Of a stretch of DNA of 64,000 bases, positions 11,331 through 21,741 are shown piece after piece. Source of the stretch: Simmondsia chinensis (lineage: Eukaryota; Streptophyta; Magnoliopsida; Caryophyllales; Simmondsiaceae); the NCBI GenBank assembly GCA_018398585.1, contig JAGTTD010000007.1:9947320-10011319 (forward strand). Direction: 5' to 3'. The number at the start of each line of letters is the position of its first letter. The first letter of the stretch is position 1. The translations under genes were made by a program, and so were the position numbers. Under the pieces are notes generated by a model. It was given only the letters and a program-made list of their open reading frames with translations. It was not told the origin of the DNA and did no database searches.

Positions 11331-13322
11331 ATAACACTCATGATTACTTTTCTTACTTTTAACAAATAATCAGAGTTTAGAGTTTACAATCTGACACTTA
11401 CATGTATGTCGTGGCGACCCAACCAAACTACCTAAACTCCCCGTCGGTGAGGCCGAATTGAGATATCAGAAGGGTGAAAACATTTCTTAATAAATATGTT
11501 TTTTTGTAAACACTTTACTAAATATATTTAACACAATACTTTCCCTCAGCATCTAAGGTCTACAACAGAGCTCTTTGATGAAGCTAGTGTAGACCCTAGT
11601 CAAGTGTACATCGCTACCTTGACATTGATACAAGTCCACGAAATACTCCATGTCGGTGTAGCCATATCCACTTTTCTTGCACTTCAACCTATCCTAAGAG
11701 AACTTTGTATTCTGCAAATAAATGCTCTCCTCGAGGCACCCACCTACTATATACTGCTCGATCACTAATGGAGGCCATGAGCATTAACTTAGAAACTTGC
11801 TCCCACTTGATATTTTAAGTCTTGTGAAACTTTTAACTATTTTATCAAACAAATAAAACATTTAATCCACCTAATCATTCTTTGTGTGTGTGCAACGATA
11901 AGCTAACCAATCTACCCGTTATACTATGAGAGAGGGGCGTAATAAGTTATTAGTCAAGTGAGAACTATTCTCAACTAAAATGTTTCCTAAACATAATCAA
12001 CTTACCGTTTCTTGCTTCTAAGACAGTATCATAATGCTCCCTAGGAGACAAATATACTATCCCAGTCAAGTATATACCATTACCTAGACATTAGTATAAG
12101 TAATCAAGATACTCCACGTCAGCATGGCCGCATCTACTTTTCCCGTACCTCTATTTATTATAAAGAAGTCTAACCTTGTATTCCACGAACAAACGTCCTC
12201 CTAGGAGAGTAGTGCCCATCCATATACTATTAAATTGGCAATGTAGACTGCGAGGAAACAACTCCTATATCTCGCTCTCACTTGAAATTTTAAATGGTAG
12301 ATCTTTCTTTTAAATTTGATTATCTATTAATCAATATTAGAATCACATTCTAAATTAATACAATCATATTCTAAACTTTATTTAACCATTAAATAAAATC
12401 CTATTCTAATTAGATTCCTTTAATTATCCAACCTGTGTAATCTAATCTCATTAGTTAATTTATGAGAATTCTTCTTTCAAGTAATTCAAAATTTGAATTT
12501 TTCAATCTTATTAGACCTATTTAAATAATTCTCCCACTTGATGAAATCAAATATTTTACAAAATTGCATATTTACACGGCCTTATAACTTTATTCACATT
12601 ATACAAAATATTTAATTTATTTAAATAATATTGAACATGTGAAATAAAATTTAACAAATGTCATGTTATCAAACAATTTGAATAACAACACTTAAGGCTT
12701 AACATGGTTGGAGTAATTAAAGATTTTTTAAAACTCTTTTAGAAAAGATTATCATATAATTTTAATTAAGATCTCATCCTAATTAATTAATTATTTATTT
12801 ATTTACATTATTTAAATAATAAAATTAAAAAAAATCCTTTTTTTAATCAAACTAGGATGTGCTCAGTGCTTTCCTTTTTTTAATTTTAATAAATAAATAG
12901 TTAAATCTGATCTTAATCTCATTAGGTCAAAAAATGAAGATCTAATCCTATTATATATTGTTTGTTTTGGATTATTGTAAAATATTCAACAATTGAATAT
13001 TTTAAACCTTGGTTCAAAATCTAATCTTATTTGCTTTAAAATCAAAATCGTTCAATTCATTAAATATCTAAGGTCATTAGATCCGATTTAGAATTATGAT
13101 CCTTGATTGGATCCTGACTCATCTAAAATTTTAAACAATTTAAAACATTAATGAATATTCAATCTTGTTAATAAAATCTATAACAACAAAATTCGGGATT
13201 GTCTATTTCATTTAATGAAATTCTCAATTTCATACTTTCGTAATTCTACAACTCCAATTTTATCACACCTAATGCTTTTAATGTCAATCATAAACGTATT
13301 CAGAGTTGGCTGTGAACCAAAT
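11331..13322 (-). other. long untranslated leader of element A with duplicated module
   Basis: About 2 kb between the 5' LTR and the coding remnant. A module of roughly 290 bp, recognisable by ACTCCA[TC]GTC, a C/T-rich arm and CTCCCACTTGA[TA]ATTTTA, appears at about 11540-11830 and again at about 12020-12305. The same two-module layout occurs in element C (28560-28790 and 28980-29270). The primer-binding region at the high-coordinate end reads, on the minus strand, ATTTGGTTCACAGCC, a degraded match to TGGTATCAGAGC. The short ORF at 13215-13418 is not meaningful. Confidence 0.6.
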
Positions 13323-15325
13323 TGTTGGGAATTTATTTCAAAATTTTTTCCCAAATTGACTAGAGCGGGCACAGCGAAATGCCATTTAAAATTCTTAATT
13401 TTAAATCTAAAGCCCTGAACTAATTAAACTATTTAATTAGATCTATATTTTGCTCTAATAGGCTCATAATATCACAAACGAAAAGACATCAACTAAAACA
13501 AATATAAATATGGCATATAAAATAAACAAAATAAAGAAAAAAACAAATTAAATATACCTAAAGAGAAATTCCGATTCTAACTTGAAGACTTGAAATTTAA
13601 AGAAGGCCTCTTGACATCTCAAAATCTTCTTCGCAAAGACTTTTTCAAACATTGGGAGTGTGGGCTCCAAAATATATTTATTTAAGAAAAAATTTTGGAA
13701 CAAAATTTTTTCTTTTAACCTTTCCAAAAACAAATTTTCTAAAAATATTAAGCTAAATAATAATTAAAAAATTCTAAAATAATTTTAAAATTTTTATCGC
13801 CAGAGAAAACCAAGTTCAAAACCCTAAACAAACTTATATCTCAATTCACGGCTAAAATCACGCACATACCTATAAGAGAAAATAAGTGACACATGGCGAA
13901 ATAGCATTGGCCACGCCCAAACTAGATGGATGGCCATATAAATTCCCTAGAGTATGACACATGTCGCATACGCATTGGGCCCTGACCGCGCCCCTGAATC
14001 ACCAGACCTTGCACGTGCCATGAAGTTGGGCTGCATCGTTTTCCCTATTATTTTTTTATTTTTTAATTTTTGTTTAACACACTACATGTATAAAATTCAT
14101 CATATAAATAATACTTAGTAAAATTAATTTATTCATCTCATAAATTAATTTATTCATCTCATAAATTCAATTTAAATATTTTCAAACAATGTTTAAGTTG
14201 ACCTTGCACGTGTCGCATGTCGCATACGCATTGGGCCCTGACCGCGCCCCTGAATCACCAGACCTTGCACGTGCCATGAAGTTGGGCTGCATCGTTTTCC
14301 CTATTATTTTTTTATTTTTTAATTTTTGTTTAACACACTACATGTATAAAATTCATCATATAAATAATACTTAGTAAAATTAATTTATTCATCTCGTAAA
14401 TTCAATTTAAATATTTTCAAACAATGTTTAAGTTGAGGCTTGTGAAGGAACCTCAGGGACAATTTAACTCTAGCTCTAAATGAGTCAAATCAGATTATAA
14501 TCTCATGATAAAAATTGATTACTATTTAGTAAAACTTAATTTCACTAAATAAGTTTTACACTATTCTTGAATTAAATATATTCTCTCAAGACTTTCCCAA
14601 GTCACTTTTATTACAAAAATTAACCCTCTATTAGATATTCTTGAGCAAAAGTAACTTTAACTACTATCGTTATTTTTTTATATCTCTCGCCGTAGTTCCC
14701 AACTTGCCGTACTCAAACATTTAATAATATAGAAATAATTTTTGTATTAATTCCAATAATTTTCGTATTAATTCCAAATGTCAAACCTATGGAATACTTT
14801 GGCTAAATATTCTTGAATCTGTTCGTATATTTGCGAATCAACTAAGGGGACATTTTTATCTCATTAGAGACCATAGATTCCACATAAAATAACTGTTCTC
14901 GCCACACTTCATGCTGTTACCCTATGTATGTATGATTTAGGTCTAAGCACTTTGACTAATCTTTTAGTACATCAAAGAAACAAACAATTCATGGATCTCT
15001 ATCCACATGACCAAGACAAATCATCAAAAGTATCATATCATAGTTTTATTAGACAAGTTGTCCAAACTTATCACCGACAACGCACACACTTTGACAACAT
15101 GTCACTAATTTTATCTAAGTTTTTCTGTGGTTCAATCTTATTGACCACTTAAATCAAGCCTGACATGTCACCTTAGACTACGTCAATCTCATGGAGCGTT
15201 TTAGAAAACAATCACACACATGTTTGACTCGTAAAATATAATTAGAAAATAAATAAATAAAATAATTTTATTTATTTAATATTTAATACTAACTAATTGG
15301 GTTTTCTAGGATACCAATTCCAACA
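13323..15325 (-). repeat. 5' LTR of element A (high-coordinate copy)
   Basis: Runs TGTTGGGAATTTATTTC ... CCAATTCCAACA in plus reading, 2003 bp. Compared with its partner it has gained a 256-bp tandem duplication (13961-14435) and lost about 150 bp near 14992, where the partner continues after CAATTCATG. Ends directly at the AGAGA duplication. Confidence 0.85.
13961..14435. repeat. recent 256-bp tandem duplication inside LTR of element A
   Basis: ATGTCGCATACGCATTGGG starts at 13961 and again at 14217. By eye the two units are essentially identical over about 220 bp; the second lacks only a 22-bp subrepeat (TAAATTAATTTATTCATCTC type). The partner LTR has one unit. The near-identity contrasts with the strong divergence between the two LTRs. 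Confidence 0.85.
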
Positions 15326-16060
15326 AGAGAGACATTCAACTTCAAATTGATAGGAGGTTCAAGGAGATAGAAGCGAGATTCCAATGTATTGAGTAGAGGA
15401 TGGAGCAAGCGCTTATTGGGCTTTGTCCTCTATCTCGAACCCATGCCCAATGTGAGGGTTACGAGACATGTACAGAGGAAAGCTTCGATAACCACCATTT
15501 GTCGATCGTCCTCCATGACCTCACCACCCCCACCATCATTGTTAAAATTAGTGAGTCAATACTTTACCACCTCCTCAACCCGAGTACCACCATCATCACG
15601 GCCTCTTTTGGCCTCACGACCACCACAACCACCAGCCCACTATGATCCACCAAATTTGTTTCACCGACCAACAATAACAGATGATGAACCTCTTCATGAT
15701 TTTTCTTCTCCACGAATCTGTGATGAGCCCATATATAATGAACCCATCTATGATGATAAGAAACTTGCTTATGTTGAAATCCAAGACCCAATTCCACTGT
15801 CACCGATATGCCCACCAACACACTGACCTTACCCACCACCCATGTACTATCACTGATCTAGCTATAAACAACGCCATTAGCTTCACCAAAAACATCATCC
15901 ACCCAAGCACCATCATAAGCATGAATGAATAAAACCTTACGTTGGAAAACTTTAACACGACCTAAATTGGGACCCTTTGACTTTCCTCGACGCCATCTTC
16001 ATCCTCCAACAAGACTAACCGGTCGAATTTGAGGGCGAATTCTTTCCATGCCGGAAGGAT
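15326..16060 (+). pseudogene. gag-like remnant and 3' internal end of element B
   Basis: Reading resumes from the far side of element A: the 5' fragment 6438-6519 followed by 15331 onward gives a gag-like frame containing IDRRFKEIEARF at about 15345-15380. Only the N-terminal gag region and a short tail with FEGEFFPCRKDD (about 16024-16058), just before the 3' LTR, can be recognised. A proline, histidine and threonine-rich stretch of mixed frames (15480-15840) lies between. No enzymatic domain survives. Confidence 0.5.
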
Positions 16061-16499
16061 GATGTGGCCCTATCTTGGCGGGTCGGAGAAGAGCATTATA
16101 TCATGCGGCTTGGATCTTGGCGAGTTAGAGAGGAGACCCGTATCTTGGCGGGTTGGAGAACGGGTGAGTAGGGACGTGCCCACACAAAGGGTTTACCTTC
16201 TAGAAGGAGAGCTTGATGAAGATTAGAATCACCTTAGAGATACGATTATGTTTAGATAAAGATGTAGTTTTTTATTTATTTTTAGTTTTAAGCTTAGCTA
16301 GGAAAGCCCCTCTAGAAATAAAAGGAAGTTGATTAGGGTTTTTCGTTTCAATTTTCTATATACCAATATTTTTATTTGTTTCTTTCTTATTTTCGGGTTG
16401 TGAAAATTAAGATTAGTATTTTCCTTTGTTTCTTATTCTCTTTAAAGGAAGGCTGTTGAATCCTTCTTTTCTCAATGTTTATTTTTTGGCACTGCATCA
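16061..16499 (+). repeat. 3' LTR of element B
   Basis: Begins TGATGTGGCCCTATCTTGG directly after the purine-rich CCGGAAGGA and ends TTTTGGCACTGCATCA (439 bp). It is clearly diverged from its partner at 5977-6437 by substitutions and small indels, so the element is old. Confidence 0.75.
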
Positions 16500-17105
16500 T
16501 AAAATAAGTTTTGTATTAGGCTTATGCTTTGTATATATAGAGAACATATTTAAATGTGCCCAGTGAACTTGCATGATAAGAAACGGCGGACCCTCTTGAT
16601 GAAATATGAAGCAGAGATCAACTCTAATGCATATCAGGTTTTCTTTTTTTTTTTTTTTTCCAAATTTCCTTTCAATTTAAGAGGAAAACGGTTTTCCTCA
16701 AATTCTATTGCAAATTTATTTAACTTTCCATTCATTTTTTTCCTTGAAATTTTCCTTGCACCCTAAACATAGAAAAATATTTTCCTTCACATTTGTTTTT
16801 CGTTTGCAGCATTATCGGCGTTCCAAACGAACCCCAAGGTTTTCCATTGTTTGATTTAACTAAAAACATGCTGCTACCTTTTGATATTCCCTTGCTTGTT
16901 TTTAAATAAAATCTCTTATACCAATCATCTTATACTTTATTATTAGATAAGCTAAATTGCTATACAACATAACATAAGTTATCTAGGATTTGTTGCTTTG
17001 TGAAGAAGTTATCTTTTAATGGGGAAAATATATCAAAAAATTATTTTGAAACAAAAAACAAAATATATAAATAGTTTTCTTCTTAGTTGATATAAACATT
17101 ACTAG
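16500..17105. other. AT-rich spacer, possible Helitron 3' terminus at its right edge
   Basis: No gene recognised. Contains a T-run at 16644-16660 and AT-rich unique-looking sequence. At 17102-17126, read on the minus strand, the hairpin CCGTGCTTGGCACGG is followed by AATAACA and CTAG|T, which is the layout of a Helitron 3' end (short GC hairpin, then CTRR before T). Its body would extend rightward, where a gypsy LTR begins almost at once, so the match may be fortuitous. Confidence 0.35.
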
Positions 17106-17429
17106 TGTTATTCCGTGCCAAGCACGGTGGGTGTAATTGAACTCATATGAGATTTATACATATAAACTATACTAGGATAGTATAAGAAAGGGGAGATATA
17201 GATAGAAGAAGGGGGGGAGAAAACATAGAGAAGATTTAGGGGAAGAGAGAGAGAGCTACATAACACAATACTCAACATATCCTAAATGACTCCCCAAATC
17301 ACTTATTTATACTAGATAACTAGATAATTAGGGTTTAGTTGATGATGTGGCGCTTGGTTGATGATGTGGCATTTAGTGATGATGTGGCTCAAGTCTAATT
17401 TGACATGACCCTTGGTGGTATTGGTATAA
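17106..17429 (-). repeat. 3' LTR of element I
   Basis: From 17135 onward it aligns with 23908-24203 (shared CATATGAGATTTATA-type start, GATAGTATAAGAAAGGGG, CTCAACATATCCTAAATGAC and GATGATGTGGC repeats). The outer 29 bp (TGTTATTCCGTGCC...) differ from the partner apart from TGTTAT, so the exact end is uncertain. A TATA-like ATAAATAAGT lies on the minus strand at about 17301-17310. Confidence 0.7.
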
Positions 17430-17639
17430 ATACCCCGCTGTGAAATGACTCCTGTCCTCAAGGGTCAAGGTATTGGTATATAAATGAGTAATTCTCCAGA
17501 ACCAAATACAATAATTGCAAATTTTACCCCCTAAAATTTTCTAAAATTAACAAAAAAAAAACTTTCTCTAAAATATCTAAATAAATGGTGATTAAGTATA
17601 TAAAAAGAAATTTAAGGGTAAAATTGTATTAAACTCGAA

Positions 17640-18064
17640 CTTTATCCCTAAAATTACCAACTCATCTTCCTCTCTGTGTGTAACGGAGCCCTACTCCTCA
17701 AAACCCTAACCTGACCCAGCTTTCGGTGGTGGCACTCCGCTGCGATTAGTGGTGCAATGCCAAGTGGTTCAGGCGACGATGGTCCAATGCTCTTTGTGGC
17801 ATCGCCCTTTTTTCAAGCTGCTTTGAAATGGCCGTTGGTGGCATTCTCCTCCACAGACAACTCGACATGAACGACGGTGGTGTCACCTTGTTCTCCGGTG
17901 AAGTGCTGCTCCGTCGACTGTGGCTGCGATGTCTGACCTCAGTGCTGGTGGTTAGTTTCGATGTTGTCGGAGTTTCAATCCTCTTCTCCGTCGCTAGAGC
18001 CTCTGGCATCCTTACCTCAATCGGAGTCGACTTCAAGCTCACTAGTGTTTCATGGCTGATATCC
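17640..18064 (-). pseudogene. gag-like coding remnant of element I, distal part
   Basis: A minus-strand frame reads ...VDISHETLVSLKSTPIEVR... and a serine, threonine and arginine-rich stretch to about 17746. It continues from the frame at 23434-23869 when element G is skipped (the sequence ...KGFDHE at 23434 side meets VDISHETL at 18064), which confirms that G split a single frame. No catalytic domain is recognisable. The plus-strand ORF 17828-18082 is its shadow. Confidence 0.45.
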
Positions 18065-18069
18065 ACTTC

Positions 18070-18468
18070 TAATGTAGGATAATTAGTTAATTCGCGATTT
18101 GGGGATGATTTCTGCAATGGAAGATTCATAATTCTCCAACGGCTAGCTGTGGCGGGAAGTTTGCATGCGAGCAGCACGTGTGAAGAAGGGAATTAGTATT
18201 AGTAATCATGTGCAGAGCATGGGATTTACTCCCGGTAGTTAATTTAGGTTTCCGGTAGTTATTTAGGGTTGTAACTAACTTTCAATTATCTTTTCCTTTA
18301 ATTAATTAGGTAAATTACTTGCTATATATAGTAAATGATGTGCTAATTTAGGGTTTATCAATGAAATTATCATCTATCTTCTCCCCAACCTTCCTTCTAT
18401 TTCTATTCTCCCTCATACTATATTTCTAGTTCTTTATCATTATTTGGGGTGTTTGAGCTTCTGTATAA
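18070..18468 (+). repeat. 5' LTR of element G
   Basis: Starts TAATGTAGGATAATTAG (partner starts TGATGCGGG; the first G has become A) and ends CTTCTGTATAA. Contains TATATA at 18323-18330. Length 399 bp, identical to the partner at 23030-23428. Confidence 0.88.
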
Positions 18469-18482
18469 CAGGTATTAGAGCT
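18469..18482 (+). other. primer-binding site of element G (initiator Met tRNA)
   Basis: CAGGTATTAGAGCT directly after the LTR matches the usual TTGGTATCAGAGCT with transitions. Marks the start of minus-strand DNA synthesis in the ancestral element. Confidence 0.75.
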
Positions 18483-18515
18483 TAATTTCTCGACTGTGGT
18501 GTGCGGAATCAAGAT

Positions 18516-19260
18516 ATGGCAGATAACACTCAGTCAGCAACCGAAATTAGGCGTCCAGAAGAGAAGCTGGATCAATCTATGGTGGAGGTCAGAAATGAGT
18601 TAAAGGTGACTGGATGGGTTCACAGCTTAGATGAAGGACCTCAAGGATCATGTGACTACCATGTCTTTACAACTGGGGCTTCCTGAGAACAGAGTTGGAG
18701 CCACCAATGGGAGATCTAATTCATCAGCTGCCAATCAAGCCAATACAACTCCTCATCCGGATTTTAATGGGGGTAACAATTCTTTTGCTACTAGATTAGG
18801 TAGGATGGACTTCCCCTTGTTTGAGGGTGATGATGTGAACGGGTGGTTATTCATGTGTGAGCAATTCTTTGTGATAGATAACACCCCTGATTTTGATAAG
18901 ATTAGGGTAGCTTCTATACATTTGAGGGGGGTACGTCTTCAATGGCATATGAGGTTTGTCACCTCAACCACTAATTTCAATTTGATCAGTTGGCCTGAGT
19001 ATGCCAGAGCATTGAAAGAAAGGTTTGGCAATGCTTTTGAAGACCCAATCTCGGATTTGATGAGTCTCAAGTAAGATGGATTAGTTAAGGAGTACCTTGT
19101 GAAGTTTGATCAAGTATCTGTGAGGGCAGATCTGAATGAATCTCAGCTCATTAGCTGTTTTGCGACTGGGTTGAGGGAAGATCTGGCTCTTGAGGTGCAA
19201 TCATGGTAGCCTGCAACACTGCAACATGCAGTATTCTGGGTTGAGGGGAAGCCATGTTCG
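18516..19260 (+). pseudogene. gag (capsid) remnant of element G
   Basis: The most plausible start is the ATG at 18516 (MADNTQSATEIRR), 34 bp after the primer site; the frame shifts near 18640. The retrotransposon gag domain is clear from RMDFPLFEGDDVNGWLFMCE (about 18804-18863) through WPEYARALKERF (about 18990-19025). An in-frame TAA at 19072 and a TAG near 19207 interrupt it. Capsid would package the element RNA in cytoplasmic particles; this copy cannot make a full product. Confidence 0.85.
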
Positions 19261-19439
19261 AAGCCCTTGCTAGGTAGCTCAAGTGTAACAAGGCTCCTAT
19301 GTTACCTACACCAAGTGGACCTCGACATAATCCAAATAGCTATAAACCTAATCAAAATAGAGCTGCTACGGCTCCTCAAAACACCTTCCCAAGCAATAGA
19401 ACCTAGAGAACTCTTTCCCGGGCTGAGCTACAAGATAAG

Positions 19440-20129
19440 AGGTCCAAGGGATTGTGTTATTTCTGTGATGAAAAATTTGAGGCTGGGCATAGGTGTAAGA
19501 ATAAAGGACCTCAGCTTTTTGTGATTGAAATTGACGATGATATGGGTGAAGAGGCCTTAGACAAAGGGCAGCTTGAGGCTGAAGGGGTTGTAGATAAAGA
19601 GCTTGCTGCTCAGATATCGTTACCTGCCTTGATTGGAGCTTCAAACTTCCATACCTTGCAGGTTATTGGGTCCATTAAGAGGAAGCCTGTGCACATTCTG
19701 ATCGACTCTGGTTCCACACAAGACTTGATTGACTCACATTTGGCTTAGAATATTGGCTGCAAAATTTAGTCAGTCCCTGCACTTTCTGTGACAGTGGCCA
19801 ATGGCAGTAGATTGAGTTGCAATTTGCAGTGTAAGGGACTGAGTTGGAAAATGCAAGACTCTGTTTACTCTTCCAACTTCCTCCTCATTCCATTGGCGGG
19901 ACACAACATGGTACTGGGGAGCGAGTGGCTATCCACATTGGGTGATATCCAATGCAACTTTAGGAACTTGACAGTGGCCTTCACAGTTGAAGGAAAAAAT
20001 AAAGAGCTCAAAGGGGTAGGAGCAAATGTGTGCAAGGTCGTGGGAGCCAAAGCTCTCTCCCGAGCTGTGGTGGGGTCTCTAAGGGTACCTTTACTGCAGT
20101 TTCTTAGGAGGAACAAATTGCAGATGTAA
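19440..20129 (+). pseudogene. CCHC knuckle and aspartic protease of element G
   Basis: A nucleocapsid-like CYFCDEKFEAGHRCK (C-x2-C-x7-H-x1-C, a variant spacing common in this gypsy group) lies at about 19455-19500. The protease active-site triad appears as ILIDSGSTQDLID at about 19695-19733, i.e. DSG retained. A TAG at 19746 follows, then the protease C-terminal half continues in another frame with MVLGSEWLSTLG at about 19908-19943. Protease would mature gag-pol. Confidence 0.8.
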
Positions 20130-20224
20130 TTGAATTGAAGATGGCCAAGGTGACTGCAAGTGAAGATCACCAGCATGGGTTACCAGCAGCAGTTACCAGT
20201 TTACTCAGAGGGTTGACTTAATTT

Positions 20225-21093
20225 TTGATGAACCTCGCTTATTACCTCCAAGCAAACCACCGTTTGACCATAGAATTCATTTGCGAGAAGGAACCCAGCC
20301 AATAAACTAGCAGCCTTACAGGTATCCTTCACTTCAAAAAGACGTTATGGAGGAGATTGTGCAGGAGTTGCTTAGAAAGGGATATATTCAGCATAGCAAT
20401 AGCCCTTTTGCTTCAGCCGCGGTCCTAATGAGGAAGAAGGATGGAACTTGGAGGATGTGTGTGGACTATAGAGGCTTGAATCAAGCCACCATCAAAGACT
20501 AGTTTCCAATTCCTCTGGTAGAAGAATTATTTGATGATTTGGGCACTGCTAAGTACTTCACAAAGATTGATTTGAGATCTGGTTACTACCAGATTAGGAT
20601 GCACCAAGGTGATGTCCAAAAGATAGCGTTTAGGACACATTTTGGCCATTTTGAGTTCTTAGTGATGCCCTTTGGTCTCACTAATGCTTCATCTACTTTT
20701 TAGGCCCTTATGAACTCAGTTTTTGCTTCCTACCTAAGAAGATTTGTGTTAGTCTTCTTTGATGACATTTTAGTGTACAGCTCAAGTTTGAAAGATCACA
20801 TTGAGCATTTGCAAACTGTGTTCCACCAGCTATGGAAGCACCGCTTGTTTGCAAAAAAGAGTAAATGTTCCTTTGCAGTAGAACAAGTGGAGTATTTGGG
20901 CCACATAATTTCAAATGGGGAAGTCGCTATAGATCCTAAAAAGCTCCAAGCAGTTCAAGATTGGCAAACTCCTACTTCTCTTAAGCCGCTCAGGGGCTTC
21001 CTTAGCCTGACTGGGTACTACAGACGATTTATCCAAGGCTATGGAGTCATAGCTAAGCCTTTAACTGAGCTCACAGGCAAGGAAAAACTGTAG
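20225..21093 (+). pseudogene. reverse transcriptase of element G
   Basis: Gypsy RT in order: HLREGTQPIN (about 20279), SPFASAAVLMRKKDGTWRMC (20402-20461), VDYRGLNQATIKD then a TAG near 20501, [15 protein letters not shown] (20557-20600), [20 protein letters not shown] (about 20628-20690), a TAG at 20701 where the family has Gln, and the catalytic VFFDDILVYS with FFDD at 20755-20766. The rest includes VEYLGHIIS (about 20887) and the fold end at LRGFLSLTGYYRRFI (about 20989). Both catalytic Asp are intact; two or three nonsense changes and an upstream frameshift inactivate it. Confidence 0.93.
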
Positions 21094-21126
21094 TGGAGCG
21101 ACAGGTCTCAGATTGCCTTTGAAGAA

Positions 21127-21741
21127 TTGATGGCTGCTCTTGTGAAGGCTCTGGTTCTAGCCTTGCCTAATTTTGCAAAACCATTTACGATTGAGTCTGA
21201 TGCAAGTAACATAGGATTTGATGCAAGTAACATAGGATTGGGAGCAGTGTTGTCTCAAGAGGGACATCCCCTAGCATATCCCAGCAAGGCTCTCAGCCCC
21301 AAGCAACAAGCTCTATCAGTCTATGAAAGTGAACTTTTGGTTGTGGTTGCAGCAGTGCTCAATTGGCAGCAGTATCTGTTAAACAATACCTTTATCATTC
21401 GCATAGACCAGAGAAGCCTTAAGTATCTCCTAGAGCAGAAGATTCATACCCATTTCCAACAACTTTGGCTCTCAAAGTTAATGGGATTCCGTTACGTTAT
21501 AGATTACAAGAAGGGGAAGGAGAACATTGCAGCTAATGCGTTGTCCCTTATTAGTAGCCATCAGATCACTTGCCAAATTCTCTCTGCTGTGGATAGCAAC
21601 CTGTACGACAGAATACAACTTTTGTGGCAAACATATCACTCGTTGCATCAACTAATTCAGCAGCTCCAGGATAATCTTCATAGTCATCCTAAGTTCAGCT
21701 GGCACGAAGGACAATTGAAGAGAAAGGGAAGGCTGGTGTAA
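21127..21741 (+). pseudogene. RNase H of element G
   Basis: An open frame of 204 codons carries IESDASN (first acidic residue) through LAYPSKALSPKQQALSVYES, with the second acidic residue in YESELL, and IIRIDQRSLKYLLEQ with the third. It ends WHEGQLKRKGRLV, the normal link to integrase, then hits the inversion breakpoint and a stop. A 21-bp in-frame tandem duplication (21199-21219 and 21220-21240) repeats DASNIGF/DASNIGL inside the catalytic region. The upstream TAG at 21091 separates it from RT. Confidence 0.9.

Larger units (their letters stand above)
6520..15325 (-). mobile_element. Ty1-copia retrotransposon A, full length but decayed
   Basis: An 8.8 kb element on the minus strand with long terminal repeats of 1974 bp (6520-8493) and 2003 bp (13323-15325), flanked by the perfect 5-bp duplication AGAGA (6515-6519 and 15326-15330). 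On the minus strand a tract complementary to GGACAAATGGGAGAT (8494-8508) lies at the 3' LTR boundary and functions as polypurine tract in this family. A mutated initiator-Met primer site lies next to 13322. Element C (25054-34135) is a second copy in the opposite orientation with nearly the same internal length (4.8 kb). Order on the minus strand is LTR, long leader, gag/pol remnant, LTR. Confidence 0.9.
5977..16499 (+). mobile_element. Ty3-gypsy-type element B (deleted), interrupted by element A
   Basis: Two related LTRs (5977-6437 and 16061-16499), both beginning TGATG and ending GCATCA, bracket about 80 bp of 5' internal sequence and about 735 bp of 3' internal sequence. Everything between 6520 and 15325 is a later insertion. 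The left flank reads cTAAAT and the right flank TAAAAT, a probable 5-bp duplication with one change. Without the insertion the element is only about 1.7 kb, so it had lost protease, RT and integrase and was non-autonomous or internally deleted. Gypsy affiliation rests on the pol-end-like sequence before the 3' LTR and on family resemblance, not on an RT domain. Confidence 0.75.

Noticed and set aside
15389..15839. Overlapping ORFs on both strands (145 and 91 codons), His/Pro/Thr-rich
   Set aside because: They fall in the decayed 3' internal part of gypsy element B; the composition is driven by CCACCA and CATCAT repeats, and no domain is visible.
17121..17130. Palindrome CCGTGCCAAGCACGG considered as a transcription terminator
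   Set aside because: Bacterial-type terminators are not expected here; the Helitron-end explanation fits the position and following CTAG better, though it is unproven.
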